Below are positions 25,761 to 33,479 of a stretch of DNA of 41,128 nt, one piece after another. The notes under the pieces were generated by a model. The model made no database searches and was not told the DNA's origin. It saw only the letters and a list, made by a program, of their open reading frames with translations. The stretch spans positions 1 through 41,128 of the forward strand of contig JASJEI010000046.1 of assembly GCA_030064795.1 (NCBI GenBank), read 5' to 3'. Source of the stretch: Pleurocapsa sp. MO_226.B13. GTDB lineage: Bacteria > Cyanobacteriota > Cyanobacteriia > Cyanobacteriales > Xenococcaceae. Position 1 is the first letter of the stretch; the number at the start of each line of letters is the position of its first letter. The position numbers and the translations under genes are program-made.

Positions 25761-26300
25761 TTAGGCATTTTTAGGTTTTATAGCAATGACAGTACCATTA
25801 AAGTCATAGGTATTACCCTGTAGCTGAATTGACGAACCGATTTTGATTTTTTTACTCCCCCCTAAAACAAAACCTGTATTGGTAATTTCCGCTCTTCCTC
25901 CCAAGGTAATCAACATATCTCGAAGCATCGTAATTTCTGGACGCGGATCTGGTAAAGCCTTTACCGTACCGTCTGGCTGAGGTACGGGAGTCGTTCGAGG
26001 CAAAAGTTGACTCGAAACAATCTCAACTTTTCCTGCGGGTTGATTGCGAATCACAATATCAGCCTGCTTGTCTTGCTCGAATTCTTCAATTAAACCATCC
26101 AAATTAGCTACGCCCAACCCTCTAACTAATACCTCTACTTCAATCGGCTTGAGCTTAGTCTGAGCGACGATACTATTGGTTAGAGGTGTTCCAGGAAAAA
26201 AGAAAATACCGACAACGACTAACACAATTACGCCAGCAGCAGCTAAATCGAGGAGGCTTAATTTCCCAAATAGTCTTCCTTTGGAATCAACAATTTTCAT
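25761..26300 (-). CDS. DUF4330 domain protein
   Basis: A 179-residue protein of the DUF4330 family found in cyanobacteria and some other bacteria; its function is unknown. It begins with MKIVDSKGRLFGKLSLLDLAAAG, then a single membrane helix (AAAGVIVLVVVGIFFFPG, about 20-37), and a soluble extracytoplasmic part with VEVLVRGLGVANLDGLIEEF, ITLGGRAEITNTGFVLGG and KIGSSIQLQGNTYDFNGTVIAI. It is probably anchored in the plasma or thylakoid membrane by the N-terminal helix. Close spacing to trmB suggests co-transcription. Confidence 0.9.
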   Translation of the reverse strand: MKIVDSKGRLFGKLSLLDLAAAGVIVLVVVGIFFFPGTPLTNSIVAQTKLKPIEVEVLVRGLGVANLDGLIEEFEQDKQADIVIRNQPAGKVEIVSSQLLPRTTPVPQPDGTVKALPDPRPEITMLRDMLITLGGRAEITNTGFVLGGSKKIKIGSSIQLQGNTYDFNGTVIAIKPKNA

Positions 26301-26431
26301 GAGCGATTATCGGATTTCTTAAGGTCTTTAATAATTTCGTTTATATTATCGAAGAAAATCTCTCTAGATGACTACAAACTAAGCAATTATTTTTAAATCT
26401 AATTTTATTTTGAGAATTAAATAAAAACTTC

Positions 26432-26593
26432 ACTTGACATGGTATTATATACATAATGGAAAAGTGTGCGCAAAGCGAACTTGTAAAGATACTCCTCAGT
26501 TGGAGCAAAACAAAATAGGCACACCCTCCTCAAAGCTTTTCTTAGAGTCGGCGTCGGATTTCAAAACTAGAAAACACACAACAAGGCGATCGC
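26432..26593. repeat. 162-bp direct repeat, copy A
   Basis: About 85% identical, by eye and in the same orientation, to 29390-29550. Both begin ACTTGACATGGTATTATATA and share GTGTGCGCAAAGCGAACTTGTA, GAGTCGGCGTCGGATTTCAA and a terminal GCGATCGC. Copy B covers the last ~17 codons of the UPF0104-like gene. Copy A is the same segment with its frame broken by one extra base, so it appears to be a duplicated 3' end of that gene. Confidence 0.85.
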
Positions 26594-26776
26594 GCTTTGG
26601 CAGCAGAAAGCAATCAAGTAATTTGGGGCGGTGTCTCGCCCTACAACAAATATCTGTACCAGTTAATTATGCAATCGGCTGTATTTTGAGGATTAAATAA
26701 GGTAGTGTGGCAAAAAGTTGAGATAAGAGTAGAAAAGAAGAGATAACCCTTAAATTGAATTGTCTTTATGACAATT

Positions 26777-26980
26777 TTACACAGCAATCCCGAATAGAGA
26801 ATGAATAAACTGCAAGCAGCGGAAGGCGCACAGGGCGAATGCATTCGCCCTTGCGTACCGCTTAATTTGACCTAAAACATCATCTTGTTCCACATTCTTG
26901 ATTTGACCTTTTCGGATCGTGTTCATCGATTCATAACCAGAAATGGTACGATTGGCACTCCAAAAGTTACGGAAGTTTTG
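26777..26980 (-). pseudogene. IS6-family transposase, C-terminal remnant with an in-frame palindromic insertion
   Basis: The conserved end of IS6-type DDE transposases is recognisable: FRNFWSANRTISGYESMNTIRKGQI, then DDVLGQIK and, after an interruption, FIHSLFGIAV. The interruption is 17 codons (26810-26860) derived from a palindrome with core GGGCGAATGCATTCGCCC (26833-26850), so it kept the frame. Everything upstream of about residue FRN is missing, including the catalytic domain. The remnant cannot be active. Confidence 0.7.
26810..26860. repeat. Palindromic repeat inserted in frame in the IS6 transposase remnant
   Basis: 51 bp (17 codons) with an 18-bp perfect palindrome core and flanks GCGGAAGGCGCA / TGCGTACCGC that partly pair. 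It splits IK and FIH of the transposase C-terminus. Confidence 0.65.
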
Positions 26981-27213
26981 ACGGTAGTGTTGCAAAAAGT
27001 TGAAGCTGTAATGTAATAGTATTTAATTACTAACTGAGACTCACCATCGATGAATTCAAAAGTGTTGCTTGATGAATAACCTTGATAATTTAATGGTTTT
27101 ACCCCCAAATTACAAGTAACTTATTCAAGTCAATTTTATTTTCAATTTATATATAAGCTTTTATTATGTTCCGCTCACTTTTAGAGAACATATGTATTAA
27201 TAATTGGGGATCG

Positions 27214-27332
27214 ATACTGTTCGGATAAGTCTTATTTTCCTCTCCCCCTGCTCCCCCTGCTCCCCCTGCTACATGCGGCTAAAGCCTTTGTCCTGCTTGT
27301 CTCAACACATAACTTTGTTAACCGAACAGTAT
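27214..27332. mobile_element. 119-bp MITE-like element interrupting the pstA remnant
   Basis: ATACTGTTCGG (27214-27224) and CCGAACAGTAT (27322-27332) are perfect 11-bp terminal inverted repeats; the similarity continues a few bases inward. Inside is a triple direct repeat CCCCCTGCT (about 27244-27271) and GCGGCTAAAGCCTTTGTCC. It has no coding capacity. The right end abuts codon GAA of the second pstA. Confidence 0.7.
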
Positions 27333-27333
27333 T

Positions 27334-27573
27334 GAAACTGCACCTTTAATTACTATTGGAGCTTTAACTTTTATTGCTTTCTTGCCTCCTCTATCTTTAG
27401 AAGGTTTGCAAACTCCATTTACCGTTTTGCCAATCCAAATTTTCAACTGGGTTTCCCGCCCCCAACAGGAGTTTCATACGGCAGCAGCAGCAGGAATTGT
27501 CGTACTAATGGTGGTTTTGCTGTTAATGAATACCACTGCTATTTGGTTGCGTAATAAGTTTCAACAAGATTGA
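27334..27573 (+). pseudogene. Second pstA, 3' remnant
   Basis: Starting immediately after the MITE-like element the frame reads [19 protein letters not shown], then [23 protein letters not shown] and the final helix [28 protein letters not shown]. This is the C-terminal quarter of a PstA permease. It differs from the intact PstA at 11477 (for example IWLRNKF versus ILSRWATRKS), so it comes from a distinct pst operon. The 5' three quarters are missing. Confidence 0.82.
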
Positions 27574-27696
27574 GTAATCTAAGGAGAGCGATCGCTTGAT
27601 TCTTTTATTCTTAGATTCATTAAGAAAATAAGAGTCTCTGACTGACTCAAAAAGACAAGTAAATATATTGTTATAACTCCATAAAATTTGGTTTTT

Positions 27697-27936
27697 ATGA
27701 ATACTGATACTTTAAACAATGCTGTAGCAGAAGCAATTTTTCAATTAGAGCAAGTTTCGGTTTTCTATGGTGATTTTGAGGCGGTGCGTCAAGTCAGCAT
27801 GGACATTCCGAAAAACGAAATTACTGCCTTTATTGGCCCTTCTGGCTGCGGAAAAAGTACGTTGCTGCGATGTTTTAACCGTTTAAATGACCTCATTCCT
27901 GGAGCGAGAGTCAAAGGAAGAATTACCTATCACGAT
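27697..27936 (+). pseudogene. Second pstB, 5' remnant cut by an IS element
   Basis: From ATG 27697, about 80 residues of a PstB ATPase are intact, including Walker A (GPSGCGKST) and [25 protein letters not shown]. The homology ends at the left inverted repeat of the IS element at 27937, so the signature, Walker B and H-loop are gone. It follows the pstA remnant in the normal pstA-pstB order. The short protein it could make, read into IS sequence, would not be functional. Confidence 0.85.
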
Positions 27937-29387
27937 CAATACCTTCGCCAAATCACTAAGGAGTTTCAGCGGTTTGTCTAGGGTGTACAGCGCCTAGATT
28001 AGCAACTTTGACCAAGATCTGTGCCCAAGAAATTGGGTCGGGCTTTTGCGGAAGTAATTTCCAGACTTCCTCAACGTACTTGTAACCCCGAAAGCAAGCC
28101 TTCAAGTCCAGAAGACTAAACTCGGAGTTGTCCTGGTGGCAGTCTCGCAACAAACGAGAGGAGAGGTTGACCATAAAAAAGGACAGATGAAAGGCGTTGG
28201 TTACTGCTGTTTCGGTAGTATTCATAAAATCTTCTAATCCCCAGAACTGTTTGGCATCTCGGAAATTAAATTCAATCTGGAACCGCAGGGAGTAATAGTC
28301 AATTACCTTCTGGTAAGACAGCTCCAAGTCACTGGTAAACAAAATCACATGAGCGCTTTGCTTGGGTCTTGAGATTAGTTTTGACGATGATAACGACATT
28401 AAGCCGACACGCAAATTCCTTATGGCGCACTTGAGCTTGATAAATCTCTGTTTGGATATCTTTGTCGCTGTAGCGCTCACACAAAAATTGCTCGGGCAGA
28501 GGAGCGGGGGTTGAGTTTTTCGCCATATTTGCGTTGACGATGGGGTCCTTGGTAGGGCAGATATAATCCGGAGTCATAGCGTAACTTCGACAACCTTATG
28601 CAGTCCCATCTGTCTGGCCATTTGTAGGGCGCGCGTTGTTACCAAAGTGACCATCCAGAGCCAGATGGGTCGGCGCGATCGCTCCAGCAATCAAGTCAAA
28701 CAAGGCAGCAATCATACTTTTGATGTGCAATAGTTCACGATTGAGGCGCACAGCGGTTTTGTCTTGGTTCTTTGAGCCTTTGGGTCGACCGCGACCCCGT
28801 TTCTTGGCAGTCGGCTTGCCCTGAGGTAGGCTCGCACTCGCGGGCGGGGGCGAAGGTCGCACCACCTGTTCAATCCGCACTCTCTAATGAGTGTCGTTGC
28901 TCAATGCTCACTAAAGATCAGCTAAAAAAAGCCAATCCAGGAACGGGGCGCTTGTACAAACTGGAAAAGAACCGTCCGAGACCATGGGTCTGTTTGCCTG
29001 CTTTGGTCACTACCACTTCGTCTCCCACCAGCAGATAGGTGTCATCACGACGCCAACAGTGAGTCGCGAAAAAACACCCACAGTAAGTTGGGCCAGCAGA
29101 TGCTCGTGTAGAAGAAACGCTGGAGCGTCCGATAGCTGCCTCCTTTCCCTGCCCAGCGAGAGATACCCAGCATCGTGACTCGGCCACTCATAGTCAACAG
29201 AGCAGTAATGATGACACCCAATTGACCTAGGGTTGTCTGGCTGATGTAAGGAGACAAGCAGTGCAGCAGTGGTACAATTTCAAACATGGGCTTTGAGGAT
29301 ACTGGATTAGGAGTGATCCCAATTGTCCTACAAAAGCCCTCTTGACTAATTGCCAGTTTTTATGGATCTGCTTTGGCGAAGGTATTG
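27937..29387 (-). mobile_element. IS4-type insertion sequence, 1451 bp, decayed
   Basis: The ends are perfect 16-bp inverted repeats: CAATACCTTCGCCAAA (27937-27952) and TTTGGCGAAGGTATTG (29372-29387). It carries one frameshifted DDE transposase on the minus strand. I find no target-site duplication: the left flank is TATCACGAT and the right flank begins TCACTTGAC. Together with the loss of the 3' part of pstB, this suggests an IS-adjacent deletion after insertion. Confidence 0.85.
27956..29287 (-). pseudogene. IS4-type DDE transposase with several frameshifts
   Basis: Homology runs through at least four frame changes: 29287-29045, then 29187-28918, 28880-28596, 28577-28329 and 28480-27956. 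Recognisable parts include LVGDEVVVTKAGKQTHGL (first catalytic Asp), LALDGHFGNN (second Asp), a Lys/Arg-rich GRGRPKGSKNQDKTAV stretch and YSLRFQIEFNFRDAK. The last matches the Y-(2)-R-(3)-E-(6)-K signature of the IS4 group and carries the catalytic Glu. The single-base shifts mean no full transposase can be made without recoding. Confidence 0.82.
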
Positions 29388-29389
29388 TC

Positions 29390-29550
29390 ACTTGACATGG
29401 TATTATATAAATAATGGGAAAGTGTGCGCAAAGCGAACTTGTAGAAATACTCCTAGATTGCAGCAAAACAAAACAGCCTCACCATACTCGCAGCTTTTCC
29501 TAGAGTCGGCGTCGGATTTCAAAACAGAAAACACACAATAAGGCGATCGC
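29390..29550. repeat. 162-bp direct repeat, copy B
   Basis: Partner of 26432-26593. Its left end begins two bases after the right inverted repeat of the IS4-type element. Its right part encodes the last residues (CVFCFEIRRRL) of the UPF0104-like protein. Confidence 0.85.
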
Positions 29551-30426
29551 CAGAGGAAGCAAAAAGCGAATGCCTCGATAAACCAAAAGCGAACTCAACA
29601 CATCTGGAACGGCAAGAGTTTTGGGTAACAAAAAGATAATTACCGTTTCAAATACTCCTATCCCCCCAGGAACATTGCTGATGATTGATGCAGCCATAGC
29701 GATGAGATAGATCTTAAAAAAATTCAGATAAGACTTATCGAGATAATCAGGAATGAGGCAATACAATACTGCTGCTGCCAAAGCCCAATCTAAAGAAAAA
29801 ATAACGATCTGAGCCAGTGAAGTAGTAAGCTTGGGAAAACAGAGTATTTTACCCTTGACTTTAAAACGTTTGCGACGACTACATTGGTAAAGATAACTGC
29901 CAACTAAGAGCAAAGCGATAATTCCCAAGCAGCGAATGATTACCAAATTTAAATTTAAAGAGTTGGGTAATTGTAAAGGATTAATAAGAAAAGTAATGCC
30001 AGTTAAAGTTAACAATCCCAACCAAAAAGTTATATTACCTAAAGCTGTTATTTTGGCGATCGCTTTAGGAGGAACACCCCAAAGAGAATAAAATCGGTAA
30101 CGAATTCCGCCACCAATGAGTAAGGTAAACCCCGTAGTGTTGCTCACCGCATAAGTAATAAAAGTAGTAAAAAAAATGCGTTTGAGATTTAAATGATACT
30201 GAAAACAGCGAAAAGCAACTAAATCGTAGCAACCGATCGCCACACAACTGAGGAGAGTAAAACCCAAAGCGGAAACTAGTTTTCGATTGCCAATCGAAGA
30301 TAAGCCCTGTAAAATATCTTGAGGATCGTAACGAGATAACTCTTGGTTGAGGATATACAAAGAAAAGCCAAGTAAAAAAAAACCTAGTGTGGGATATAGC
30401 CAACGAGTCCAGCGATCGCGATTCAT
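29500..30426 (-). CDS. UPF0104 / LPG-synthase-like transmembrane protein
   Basis: A 308-residue polytopic protein of the family that includes the flippase half of MprF and the YbhN group. About eight hydrophobic segments are visible, starting WLYPTLGFFLLGFSLYIL and ending ALLVYRGIRFLLPLAIALLCVF. Family motifs: AVSNTTGFTLLIGGGIRYRFYSLWG (about 91-115) and SNVPGGIGVFETVIIFLLP (about 252-270). No aminoacyl-transferase domain is present, so it is a stand-alone membrane module, perhaps for lipid transport. It lies 31 bp downstream of the GDPD gene on the same strand. Its last codons are inside direct repeat copy B. Confidence 0.87.
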   Translation of the reverse strand: MNRDRWTRWLYPTLGFFLLGFSLYILNQELSRYDPQDILQGLSSIGNRKLVSALGFTLLSCVAIGCYDLVAFRCFQYHLNLKRIFFTTFITYAVSNTTGFTLLIGGGIRYRFYSLWGVPPKAIAKITALGNITFWLGLLTLTGITFLINPLQLPNSLNLNLVIIRCLGIIALLLVGSYLYQCSRRKRFKVKGKILCFPKLTTSLAQIVIFSLDWALAAAVLYCLIPDYLDKSYLNFFKIYLIAMAASIISNVPGGIGVFETVIIFLLPKTLAVPDVLSSLLVYRGIRFLLPLAIALLCVFCFEIRRRL

Positions 30427-30457
30427 CTAATTAGTAATATAATATTAAGAGATAACT

Positions 30458-31141
30458 TCAGACAATCGATACTACTCGGTCGGGATAGTTGGTAAAAATA
30501 CCATCCACCTGTAATTCTCTCATATGACGAATATCATTATGTCGATTTACGGTATATACCCAAATTAGTAAGTTGTGTTGATGTACGGTGGCAACTAGCT
30601 GGGGAGTAACATAATCTAAACTAAAGATAATTAGATCGGTTGCCAATTTTCGGGCGATTTTTAAATATTCCCAGGGCAAACCATAAATTAAGATGCCAAT
30701 TTCGACTTTGGAGTCGGCTAGTCTGACTTGATTTAATTGATAATGATTAAAAGAAGAAACAAGAAAATCTCGATAAGACCAACCTTGTTGGAGATATTTT
30801 TGAATCAACTCAACAACTAACTTAGCTGTATTACTGCCTTTTAATTCAATATTAATCGTAGCTTGCCGATGTACTGTATCAAAAACTTCATTTAAAGTAG
30901 GAATTTGTTCCCCTTTTCCCGCATCGAGCGATCGCAAATAGGCAAAACTCACCTCATCTATGTAACCATGACCATTAGTAGTCCGAGACAAGTCGCGATC
31001 GTGAATCACTACCAGGTTATCTTCAACATTATGAACGTCAATTTCAATTGCATCAACCCCTAACTCTAAAGCCTTTTTAATCGACAGTAAAGTATTTTCT
31101 GGTTCGTATCCCATCGCCCCACGATGTCCGATACAGAGCAT
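30458..31141 (-). CDS. Glycerophosphodiester phosphodiesterase
   Basis: Hydrolyses glycerophosphodiesters from lipid turnover to glycerol 3-phosphate and an alcohol. The start at ATG 31141 gives MLCIGHRGAMGYEPENTL, the family N-terminus, and 227 residues; a TTG two codons upstream is less likely. Catalytic and metal-binding residues are visible: HRG with EPENT, VDAIEIDVHNVEDNLVVIHDRDLSRTTNGHG, and TINIELKG. The C-terminal strand ends VDGIFTNYPDRV. There is no signal peptide, so it is cytoplasmic. It is upstream of the UPF0104-like membrane protein in a likely two-gene operon, fitting a phospholipid theme. Confidence 0.94.
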   Translation of the reverse strand: MLCIGHRGAMGYEPENTLLSIKKALELGVDAIEIDVHNVEDNLVVIHDRDLSRTTNGHGYIDEVSFAYLRSLDAGKGEQIPTLNEVFDTVHRQATINIELKGSNTAKLVVELIQKYLQQGWSYRDFLVSSFNHYQLNQVRLADSKVEIGILIYGLPWEYLKIARKLATDLIIFSLDYVTPQLVATVHQHNLLIWVYTVNRHNDIRHMRELQVDGIFTNYPDRVVSIV

Positions 31142-31199
31142 AATCAATAATGAATAATTGGCATCTACTTCAAAAATCAGTTTAAAACATAATTATTTA

Positions 31200-31228
31200 G
31201 CTAGAAGCTAAAAGCTATTAGCTTAAAG
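31200..31228. repeat. Degenerate AGCTAAA heptamer array
   Basis: AGCTAGA, AGCTAAA, AGCTATT, AGCTTAA in succession. Same heptamer family as 12424-12462, in the divergent gap between the GDPD and ABC-F genes. Confidence 0.6.
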
Positions 31229-31270
31229 CAAATTAATCTCAACGCAGCCATTTTATAAGAGACTTTAACA

Positions 31271-33196
31271 ATGAGTATTTTAACTCTACAAAATATTAAA
31301 AAAGATTTCGGTATCAAAGAGATTCTTCGCGATGCCAGTTTTAGTATTGAACCAAATGACAAGGTAGGGTTGATCGGCGTAAATGGTTCTGGTAAGTCTA
31401 CTCTACTAAAAATGATCGCGGGTATCGAACCCACAGATGGCGGACAACGTTTAGTAAAAAGTGGCGTGAGGATTATTTATCTACCTCAGCAACCAGAAAT
31501 CGATGAAGAACGCACTGTCATCGATCAGGTATTTGCCGATAGTGGCGAACAAATGAACTTGGTAAGGGAATATGAAGATTTATCTCACCAGATCGCTCAT
31601 GCAACAGGAGATGATTTAAATGCTTTGATGTCTCGCTTGGCTAAAGTAACGGAGAAAATGGAGTCGGTTGGCGCGTGGGAGTTAGAAACCAAGGCAAAGA
31701 TAATTTTAAGTAAACTAGGTATTGAAGACTTTGACGCTAAAGTTGGCGATCTTTCTGGAGGATACCGCAAGCGGATCGCGCTGGCGACGGCGTTACTCAA
31801 CGAACCAGATCTACTACTGATGGATGAACCGACAAACCATCTCGATGCCGAGTCGGTAGAGTGGTTGCAAGAATACCTCGATCGCTTTGGCGGTGCTATT
31901 TTATTAATTACTCACGATCGCTATTTTTTGGATCGGGTAACAAATCGGATCGTTGAAATAGATCGAGCAGATTTATATACCTATGGAGGTAATTATTCCT
32001 ATTATCTAGAAAAAAAAGCCCAACAAGAAGAATCTGTCGCCAGCACTCAACGCAAACATCAAGGGGTATTAAGAAGAGAATTAGAATGGCTCAAACGAGG
32101 CCCAAAAGCTCGCAGTACTAAGCAAAAAGCCCGGATCGATCGCATTGGCCAAATGCAGGATAAGGAGTTTAAACAGGCTCAAGGAAAGGTGGATATCGAT
32201 ACTCCAGGTAGACGGATCGGCAAAAAGGTAATCGAACTAGAGCATATATCTAAAGCCTATCAAAACCGCACCCTAATCAAAGATTTTAGCTACAAATTTA
32301 CACGAAGTGATCGCATTGGTATTATTGGCGGAAATGGCGCGGGTAAGTCCACCCTAATGAATATTATTACAGGTAGAATCGAACCCGATGAGGGTAAGGT
32401 TGATATCGGTAAGACAATTCACATCGGTTATTTCGATCAGCACTCCGATAATTTGTTAGCTGCCGTTAATCAAGAACAACGGGTAATTGAATATATCAAG
32501 GAGGTTGCCGAAATTGTTACTACCGCCGATGGGAATAAGATTACTGCATCTCAGATGTTAGAGAAGTTTCTCTTTACTCCCAACCAACAATATGCACCGA
32601 TATACAAACTATCTGGGGGTGAAAAGCGTCGTCTGTTTCTCCTACAGGTATTGATGGCTGCACCTAATGTTTTAATTCTAGACGAACCGACTAACGATCT
32701 CGACGTACAGACCCTAGCTATTCTAGAAGAATACCTCGAAAACTTTAATGGTTGTGTTATCGCCGTTTCCCACGATCGCTATTTCTTAGATCGGACTGTA
32801 GAATTTATTCTGGCGATCGAACCTGGGGGTAATATTCGTAAATATCCTGGTAACTATTCTGTCTATTTAGAACATAAAAAGAAAGCCGAAAAAGCAGCCA
32901 AACAAGAACAGGTTGCAGAAAAACCGAAACAAAGTAAAGCCAAAAGCAGCAATAGCAAATCTACTACCGACAAAAAGAATAAACCCCTGTCTAATTTTGA
33001 AATTAGAGAATACAACAAACTAGAGGCAAAAATTGCTCAACTGGAAACCGACAAAGAGAAACTAGAAAGCGACTTAGCAGCTAACTGTAGTGACTATAAT
33101 TTAGTACAAGAATTATCCAATAAGTTAGCTACCCTCAACGAAGAAATCGATACCGCTACCGAGCGTTGGTTAGAATTTGCCGAAAGAGATATGTAA
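31271..33196 (+). CDS. ABC-F family ATPase, Uup type
   Basis: A 641-residue soluble protein with two ABC ATPase domains and no membrane span; ABC-F proteins act on the ribosome or, for Uup, in tolerance of DNA damage and ribosome assembly. Domain 1: Walker A GVNGSGKST (about 36-44), signature LSGGYRKR, Walker B LLLMDEPTNHLD. Interdomain linker with LEWLKRGPKARSTKQKARIDR (about 274-294), typical of the family. Domain 2: GGNGAGKST, LSGGEKRR, VLILDEPTNDLD. The C-terminal tail (about 540-641) is a Lys-rich region followed by a coiled coil (KLEAKIAQLETDKEKLESDLA), the Uup-type C-terminal domain. It is monocistronic. Confidence 0.93.
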   Translation: MSILTLQNIKKDFGIKEILRDASFSIEPNDKVGLIGVNGSGKSTLLKMIAGIEPTDGGQRLVKSGVRIIYLPQQPEIDEERTVIDQVFADSGEQMNLVREYEDLSHQIAHATGDDLNALMSRLAKVTEKMESVGAWELETKAKIILSKLGIEDFDAKVGDLSGGYRKRIALATALLNEPDLLLMDEPTNHLDAESVEWLQEYLDRFGGAILLITHDRYFLDRVTNRIVEIDRADLYTYGGNYSYYLEKKAQQEESVASTQRKHQGVLRRELEWLKRGPKARSTKQKARIDRIGQMQDKEFKQAQGKVDIDTPGRRIGKKVIELEHISKAYQNRTLIKDFSYKFTRSDRIGIIGGNGAGKSTLMNIITGRIEPDEGKVDIGKTIHIGYFDQHSDNLLAAVNQEQRVIEYIKEVAEIVTTADGNKITASQMLEKFLFTPNQQYAPIYKLSGGEKRRLFLLQVLMAAPNVLILDEPTNDLDVQTLAILEEYLENFNGCVIAVSHDRYFLDRTVEFILAIEPGGNIRKYPGNYSVYLEHKKKAEKAAKQEQVAEKPKQSKAKSSNSKSTTDKKNKPLSNFEIREYNKLEAKIAQLETDKEKLESDLAANCSDYNLVQELSNKLATLNEEIDTATERWLEFAERDM

Positions 33197-33274
33197 AATA
33201 CTATACACTGTAGCCTAAGAGAATAATGATAACTTCGGTTCAATTAGTTAACTTTTGGGGGGTTTGGGGGGCTA

Positions 33275-33315
33275 TAAGTCCCACGCCATAATCTTCGATT
33301 TGGCGTTGGGATACA
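33275..33315 (+). repeat. Solo IS200/IS605-type right-end hairpin
   Basis: CCCACGCCA (33280-33288) pairs with TGGCGTTGGG (33301-33310) with a one-base bulge, followed by ATACAT. Its arrangement parallels the hairpin after tnpB (34701-34733, CCCACGCTC with GAGCGCGTTGGG, followed by AGTATGTCAC). It looks like the leftover right end of an earlier TnpB-type element. Confidence 0.5.
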
Positions 33316-33479
33316 TGGCGGGAAGGGGGCTTAAAACTAGGTTTATCGGCTAAGAGTTCTAATTTTTGGGAAATACAAGCCCCCTCCCGGCCCCAAGCCA
33401 ATTGAACCCCTCGATGGGGTGAAAATTGGCAATTAGATAAATATTCTAACAAGTAGCTAAGTTCTGTTAGAATATAATT

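Larger units (their letters stand above)
26700..27006 (-). mobile_element. IS6-family element remnant
   Basis: Contains the C-terminal part of an IS6-type transposase on the minus strand. GGTAGTGTGGCAAAAAGTTGA at 26700 resembles an IS6-type terminal repeat. A second copy in the same orientation starts at about 26982 (GGTAGTGTTGCAAAAAGTTGA) and seems to cut off the transposase 5' end. The element is therefore truncated and probably rearranged. Confidence 0.65.

Noticed and set aside
26432..26460. TTGACA with AT-rich downstream bases as a strong promoter
   Set aside because: No TATAAT-like hexamer at 16-18 bp; spacing fits poorly, and the sequence is part of a duplicated gene-end segment.
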